A stretch of 9,955 nucleotides of DNA from Crocinitomicaceae bacterium. GTDB lineage: Bacteria; Bacteroidota; Bacteroidia; Flavobacteriales_D; Crocinitomicaceae. The translations under genes and the position numbers were made by a program. The stretch lies in the NCBI GenBank assembly GCA_027084145.1, contig JALWLM010000437.1:1-9955 (forward strand), given 5' to 3'. This document shows positions 7,048-9,955 of the stretch, one piece after another. Below the pieces are notes generated by a model. The model saw only the letters and a list, made by a program, of their open reading frames with translations, was not told where the DNA came from and did no database searches. How positions within the stretch are numbered: position 1 is the stretch's first letter; each line of letters starts with the position of its first letter.

Positions 7048-7061
7048 TCTGCACGGTAAAG
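7021..7061 (+). promoter_or_regulatory. Operator candidate, composite direct repeat copy 1
   Basis: AAAAGTAT, then 8 variable bases, then TATGCACTCA followed by GCAC and TAAAG; the same order and the same 16-nt offset occur at 7130-7171. Within each copy two GCAC words are 11 bp apart, close to one helical turn. This copy overlaps the -7 element and the -33 side of the retron promoter. It is a likely binding site for the WYL regulator coded next door. Confidence 0.55.
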
Positions 7062-7112
7062 ATAATTATAAAAACAAGAGCAAAAACATATTTTGTGTTT
7101 TTCTTAATTCCA

Positions 7113-7142
7113 TTGCTAATTCAGGAAATAAAAGTATATTTG
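7113..7142 (+). promoter_or_regulatory. Candidate promoter of the WYL regulator gene
   Basis: TATATTTG (7135-7142) matches the TAnnTTTG -7 element, and a TTG (7113-7115) lies 19 nt upstream. Transcription would begin near 7147-7150, inside the second operator-like repeat, which fits autoregulation. Confidence 0.6.
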
Positions 7143-7171
7143 TGTTATGCACTCATCTCGCACTATAAAAG
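7130..7171 (+). promoter_or_regulatory. Operator candidate, composite direct repeat copy 2
   Basis: The second copy of AAAAGTAT-N8-TATGCACTCA...GCAC...TAAAAG. It spans the -7 element and expected start of transcription of the WYL gene and ends 9 nt before its ATG. A partial third copy, ATGCACTCATTCG (7197-7209), lies inside the first codons of that gene. Confidence 0.55.
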
Positions 7172-7180
7172 TAAGAATTT

Positions 7181-8185
7181 ATGTCAATTAACAAAAATGC
7201 ACTCATTCGTTATCAGGTATTAGACCGATGCTTTCGTAATACTGGTAGAATGTATTTCTGGGAAGACTTGCTTGAAGAATGCAATAAAGCATTAATTGAT
7301 TTTAATCCCAAAAACGAAGGAATCCAAAGAAGACAATTGTTTGATGATATTCGTTTCATGGAAAGTGATGCAGGTTGGTCGATTCCTCTTGGCAGAATCC
7401 GTCATGGCCGCAGAGTTTATTATCGATATGAAGATTTATCTTTTTCTATCAACAATCAACCACTGAATGATTCGGAAGCAGAACAGATAAAATCAGCACT
7501 TCAAATAATTTCGCGTTTTTCAGGCACACCTCAGTTTGAATGGGTAAATGAAATGATTCCAATGCTAGAATCCAAGTTTGGATTAATTGAGCGTAAAAAT
7601 GAAGTTATAAGCTTTGAGAGCAATATTGACCTCAAAGGGCTTCACTTTTTAACCCCATTATTCAATGCAATTATCAACAAAAGGGTTTTATTGATAAAAT
7701 ATAAAGACTTTAAAAGTTCAGAACCTTATGAAATAACTTTTCATCCGTATTATTTGAAGCAGTATAACAATCGTTGGTTTGTCTTTGGGCTAAATTCAGA
7801 TAACCAAGTTTCAAATTGGAACCTTGCTATAGATAGAATTGAGAATATTGAAGAAACAAGAATCAAGTATCAATCCTCAAAAACAGATTGGGAAGAATAC
7901 TTCTATGATTTAATAGGAGTTACTCGTCCCGATGATGTTGATTTACAGGAAATCATCATGAAATTTTCTCCTGAGGTTGCTCCTTATGTGATTACCAAAC
8001 CACTACATCCAAGTCAGAAACACAAAAATGATCCCTCCGGTCTTGAAGTCAGAATTAAAGTCATTCCAAACTATGAGATAGAACGTTTGGTTTTGTCATT
8101 TGGAGAACATGTTAAAGTAATTTCTCCACAGAATTTCAAAGAACATATTTCTCGTCGCATAAATTCAGCAGGTCGTCTTTATTAA
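7181..8185 (+). CDS. WYL-domain transcriptional regulator
   Basis: The 334-aa protein has the layout of YafY/BrxR/CapW-type regulators. The N-terminal part (1-85) is a winged helix-turn-helix with a likely recognition helix at GIQRRQLFDDIRFMES (47-62) and a wing at GRIRHGRRVYYRYED. The WYL domain (about 155-225) carries ITFHPYYLKQYNNRWFVFGL (185-204) and NLAIDRI (214-220). The C-terminal WCX region (258-334) ends in IERLVLSFGEHVKVISP. Proteins of this kind often act as repressors of neighbouring defence operons and are thought to sense a nucleic-acid or nucleotide ligand. The gene is divergent from the retron operon and convergent with the CBASS genes. The shared direct repeats in its promoter region point to control of itself and the retron. 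The ATG at 7181 keeps the full N-terminal helix; no clear Shine-Dalgarno sequence is present. Confidence 0.88.
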   Translation: MSINKNALIRYQVLDRCFRNTGRMYFWEDLLEECNKALIDFNPKNEGIQRRQLFDDIRFMESDAGWSIPLGRIRHGRRVYYRYEDLSFSINNQPLNDSEAEQIKSALQIISRFSGTPQFEWVNEMIPMLESKFGLIERKNEVISFESNIDLKGLHFLTPLFNAIINKRVLLIKYKDFKSSEPYEITFHPYYLKQYNNRWFVFGLNSDNQVSNWNLAIDRIENIEETRIKYQSSKTDWEEYFYDLIGVTRPDDVDLQEIIMKFSPEVAPYVITKPLHPSQKHKNDPSGLEVRIKVIPNYEIERLVLSFGEHVKVISPQNFKEHISRRINSAGRLY

Positions 8186-8197
8186 GCGTTGGCAAAA

Positions 8198-8261
8198 ATT
8201 CAAGCTCTTTTGGTTTTTCGTGTTGGCTTTGCGTGTCTGCAAAAACCAAATGTACTTGAAT
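8198..8261. repeat. Inverted repeat E downstream of the WYL gene
   Basis: The arms 8198-8218 (ATTCAAGCTCTTTTGG...) and 8241-8261 (AAAAACCAAATGTACTTGAA...) are inverse copies at 18 of 21 positions with a 22-nt loop. It starts 12 nt behind the WYL stop codon, after GCGTTGGC. GCGTTGG also borders the stop of the 889-2400 gene, where it reads inverted relative to the gene. With element C it forms the second copy of a two-part palindromic module. Confidence 0.65.
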
Positions 8262-8289
8262 GCGGATTGGCTATTTCAGCATGGCACAC

Positions 8290-8474
8290 AACGGTTAGTA
8301 TATGCGCCGTAGCGGGCTTATGTTCTCATATTTTTGATTTATGCACCAAAGATAGCAAAAATTCTGCGAATTTTTTAATTTTCAACCGACAAAAATTCGC
8401 AGAATTTTTGCGGTGCAAAGAAGCACCGACTAAACAATTAGGCACAAATCCCGCTATGGCGTATATACAGTGTT
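8290..8474. repeat. Palindromic element C (imperfect inverted repeat)
   Basis: The left end (8290-8316) is AAC, six bases, then TATATGCGCCGTAGCGGG. The right end (8450-8474) read inverted is AAC, four bases, then TATATACGCCATAGCGGG. The 18-nt core differs only by two G/A transitions, so both arms still pair with G-U/G-T wobbles. The interior carries a perfect long stem (8355-8411). The right end lies within the last codons of the E2 gene and continues into GTTAGGC (8472-8478). No transposase gene is present, so it could be a MITE-like or otherwise mobilised non-coding element. Confidence 0.7.
8342..8417. terminator. Strong hairpin between convergent genes, possible bidirectional terminator
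   Basis: Positions 8355-8375 and 8391-8411 are perfect inverse copies over 21 bp (centre CTGCGAA / TTCGCAG) with a 15-nt loop. Outside them TGCACC (8342-8347) pairs with GGTGCA (8412-8417), with a 7-nt bulge on the left side. Both arms contain A5/T5 runs, so a folded RNA from either strand could end transcription between the convergent WYL and E2 genes. It is the interior of palindromic element C, so termination may be a side effect. Confidence 0.5.
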
Positions 8475-9131
8475 AGGCGCTTTTTTTCTTTTGTGATAGT
8501 TAAGTAATTCTTTTCGTAATTCTAAAATTTTTTTGCTATCAATAAGTAATCTTTCAGAGCTCAATTTTTTTATATCACGGTAACCTTCTTCGTGATTATT
8601 ACAATTTTTTATTTTTATACCAGAACCACAATAACACAATTCATTTGGTCTATATTTTTTACCACTTGCAACTTTTTTTAATACAGTTGCTATTAACTCA
8701 AAATTATCAATATTTAAGATATCACGATAGGTTTCATAAAGAGAATAAATCGGATGATGACTGTATTCGCCAAATTTATATACCTTATTAATTTCATAAA
8801 ATGAGTTATTTGCCAAAAAGGGAATTAAAATGTGTTGGAAAAATAATTCTAAATCTTTTACTTTTGTTTTAAGTAAAATTTCTTCATTAATCGGTGTTGT
8901 AAAACATAAACTATTATCTTTATTTATATGACGGTCTGCTTTTCTTGGTATTCTTTCATCAAGTTCTATAACTTTTGGAAAATTGTTCGGAAAATTAGAA
9001 ACATCTATTAGTAAATGGTATTTATCATCTTCATCAAGATAAATGTAGCCAACAAATGACTTCTTGCCTTTATTATATTCAAGAAAGGGATATTTTGATA
9101 AAATTTTTTTAATACTACCATCCATTTGCAT
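8454..9131 (-). CDS. CBASS E2-like protein with C-terminal SEC-C zinc motif
   Basis: The 225-aa protein has a ubiquitin-E2-like fold signature: RHINKDNSLCF (67-77) corresponds to the HPN...GxICL stretch of E2 enzymes and gives C76 as the likely catalytic cysteine. FFQHILIPFLANNSFYEINK (97-116) and FGEYSHHPIYSLYETY (120-135) resemble the rest of bacterial CBASS E2 proteins. Residues 166-180 (CYCGSGIKIKNCNNH) form a SEC-C-type zinc site, with two residues inserted before the last ligand. No E1 domain is present, so this is an E2-only (short type II) arrangement, in which the E2 is reported to act on the C-terminus of its partner CD-NTase. The start codon lies inside the end of that gene (17-nt overlap); a start at the second Met (residue 3) would give 11 nt. 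The last six codons and the stop lie within palindromic element C. The gene is very AT-rich. Confidence 0.85.
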   Translation of the reverse strand: MQMDGSIKKILSKYPFLEYNKGKKSFVGYIYLDEDDKYHLLIDVSNFPNNFPKVIELDERIPRKADRHINKDNSLCFTTPINEEILLKTKVKDLELFFQHILIPFLANNSFYEINKVYKFGEYSHHPIYSLYETYRDILNIDNFELIATVLKKVASGKKYRPNELCYCGSGIKIKNCNNHEEGYRDIKKLSSERLLIDSKKILELRKELLNYHKRKKAPNTVYTP

Positions 9132-9955
9132 ATGGTTTAGGTTTTATTGTTGAACTCCCTAATATTGATGACAGTTTTTTGTTGCTACTATCCTCATCTT
9201 TATCTTTTCCTGTTGGAAATCTTTCGCCAAATTGATTTTGGACGTATTCAGTTGCTTTTTTATAATTCTTTTCTTCTTTTGCTTTCTCTAAATCGTTAAT
9301 TAAACTGTTTAGAGCATTTAAAAAATCATTTTTTCTTGTAACAGAATATTCATCAAATAAATTTTCTCCTTTTGGTGTAGTGGGTCTTTTACATTCAAAC
9401 CTATTATCTAATTCTTTTTTAATCTTTTTTACCGTTTCAAGTAAACAAATATCAAGATTATCATCATCTACAAAATTATTAGTAGCAAGAATTGTTAAAG
9501 CAAAACCACTTGGAAATTTTAAATTTGAATTTTTGATTTCTCTATGATTTTTCCAAGCTTTCAAAAATCTTACAATTTTTCTTAAATTGGTTTTTTCTTT
9601 TGCTTCATTATTAAACCATTCTGTAAATTCTGTTGGGTTACTTTCAATCCAACCTTTTGATTTATGAGCCAAATAAGATTTACTGTCTTTGACATAATAA
9701 ATCGGTAAATCAATATGATGTCCATCTGCAAAGTTTACACGCACACAAGTGTTTTTTGAATTTGAAGGTGTGTTAGTATGGTCGTCAACTGCATTATATA
9801 CCCAACTATGCCAAGTGTCAATGCTCTTTTTGTTGTCTTCTCCATCTTTTTCTGTAAAATAAACTCCATAATCTAAATCATATTTATAAAGATATTTTTC
9901 TTTTTTCTTATCCCAAATAGGTATAGGGTTTACTGTTGTATTCATTTCAATTGAA
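9115..9955 (-). CDS. CBASS cGAS/DncV-like nucleotidyltransferase, 5' end cut by window
   Basis: This encodes a CD-NTase that makes a cyclic nucleotide signal after phage infection. An ATG exists at 9945, but the frame stays open to the edge and adds S-I-E before it, preceded by a codon ending in T. S-I-E-M-N-T-T therefore fits the GS motif, and the true start lies outside the window, about 40-60 residues upstream. Counting from that internal Met, YDLDYGVYF (22-30) supplies catalytic D23 and D25, and HIDLPIYY (77-84) supplies the third acidic residue D79. LRKIVRFLKAWKN (121-133) and FPSGFALTILA (144-154) belong to the C-terminal helical half. The protein ends KPKPYANGW, a flexible tail of the kind an E2 could modify. 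It overlaps the E2 gene by 17 nt. The effector expected in such an operon is not in the window. The nucleotide product cannot be told from the sequence. Confidence 0.88.
   Translation of the reverse strand, partial: SIEMNTTVNPIPIWDKKKEKYLYKYDLDYGVYFTEKDGEDNKKSIDTWHSWVYNAVDDHTNTPSNSKNTCVRVNFADGHHIDLPIYYVKDSKSYLAHKSKGWIESNPTEFTEWFNNEAKEKTNLRKIVRFLKAWKNHREIKNSNLKFPSGFALTILATNNFVDDDNLDICLLETVKKIKKELDNRFECKRPTTPKGENLFDEYSVTRKNDFLNALNSLINDLEKAKEEKNYKKATEYVQNQFGERFPTGKDKDEDSSNKKLSSILGSSTIKPKPYANGW

Noticed and set aside
7038..7223. Plus-strand 61-codon frame upstream of the WYL gene
   Set aside because: It covers the candidate promoters and operator repeats and overlaps the WYL start in another frame; the two MHS words come from the repeated TATGCACTCA.
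7181..8185. WYL protein as the CBASS repressor CapW
   Set aside because: It is convergent with the CBASS genes, whose promoter is outside the window, while its operator candidates lie at the retron promoter; CBASS control cannot be supported here.
8189..8476. Plus-strand 95-codon frame behind the WYL gene
   Set aside because: It is made wholly of palindromic module sequence (E and C) and has no protein-family signal.
8290..8478. Element C as a true integron attC site
   Set aside because: GTTAGGC/GCCTAAC at one end fits the R-box rule, but the other end (GTTGTGT) breaks it, the length is greater than usual, and no integrase is in view; kept only as a loose resemblance.

Overview
The window looks like an accessory defence island from a member of the Bacteroidota, probably a Flavobacteriia-like or related lineage. 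The support is low GC content, no clear Shine-Dalgarno sequences, two candidate promoters that fit the Bacteroidota TAnnTTTG -7 element, and protein families typical of that phylum. No housekeeping gene, tRNA, rRNA, transposase or CRISPR array was seen.

Layout. (1) 1-888 is a repeat-rich stretch without a convincing gene. It holds several imperfect palindromes with ends of the type AAC...TATA and one 31-32 bp direct repeat. (2) 889-7017, all on the minus strand, reads in transcription order as a promoter, a structured retron ncRNA (about 7011-6750), a retron-type reverse transcriptase, a 294-aa helical protein with an RNxxH motif 2 nt behind the RT, a SF1 RecD/Dda-like helicase, and a TPR protein with a cold-shock-like OB fold that overlaps the helicase gene by 11 nt. 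(3) 7012-7180 is a divergent promoter region carrying two copies of a composite direct repeat. One copy lies over the retron promoter and the other over the promoter of a WYL-domain regulator (7181-8185, plus strand). (4) 8186-8453 separates convergent genes and holds a second palindromic block built like the one at 650-888. (5) 8454-9955, minus strand, holds a lone E2-like protein with a SEC-C zinc motif and a cGAS/DncV-like nucleotidyltransferase whose 5' end is cut by the window edge inside its GS motif. This is an E2-only ('short type II') CBASS module whose effector should lie beyond the right edge.

How the parts may work together. The RT should use the adjacent ncRNA as primer and template to make msDNA. 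The protein coded directly behind it is the best candidate for the toxic effector, and I do not recognise it as a named retron effector. The helicase/TPR pair follows after 56 nt and may be part of the retron system or a separate two-gene module read from the same promoter. The WYL protein is placed to repress both itself and the retron operon. The CBASS genes form an independent second system facing the WYL gene. The strongest new points are the retron ncRNA with a clear a1/a2 pair, the unassigned effector, the shared WYL-type operator candidates, and the recurring palindromic modules, one of which supplies the last codons of the E2 gene.
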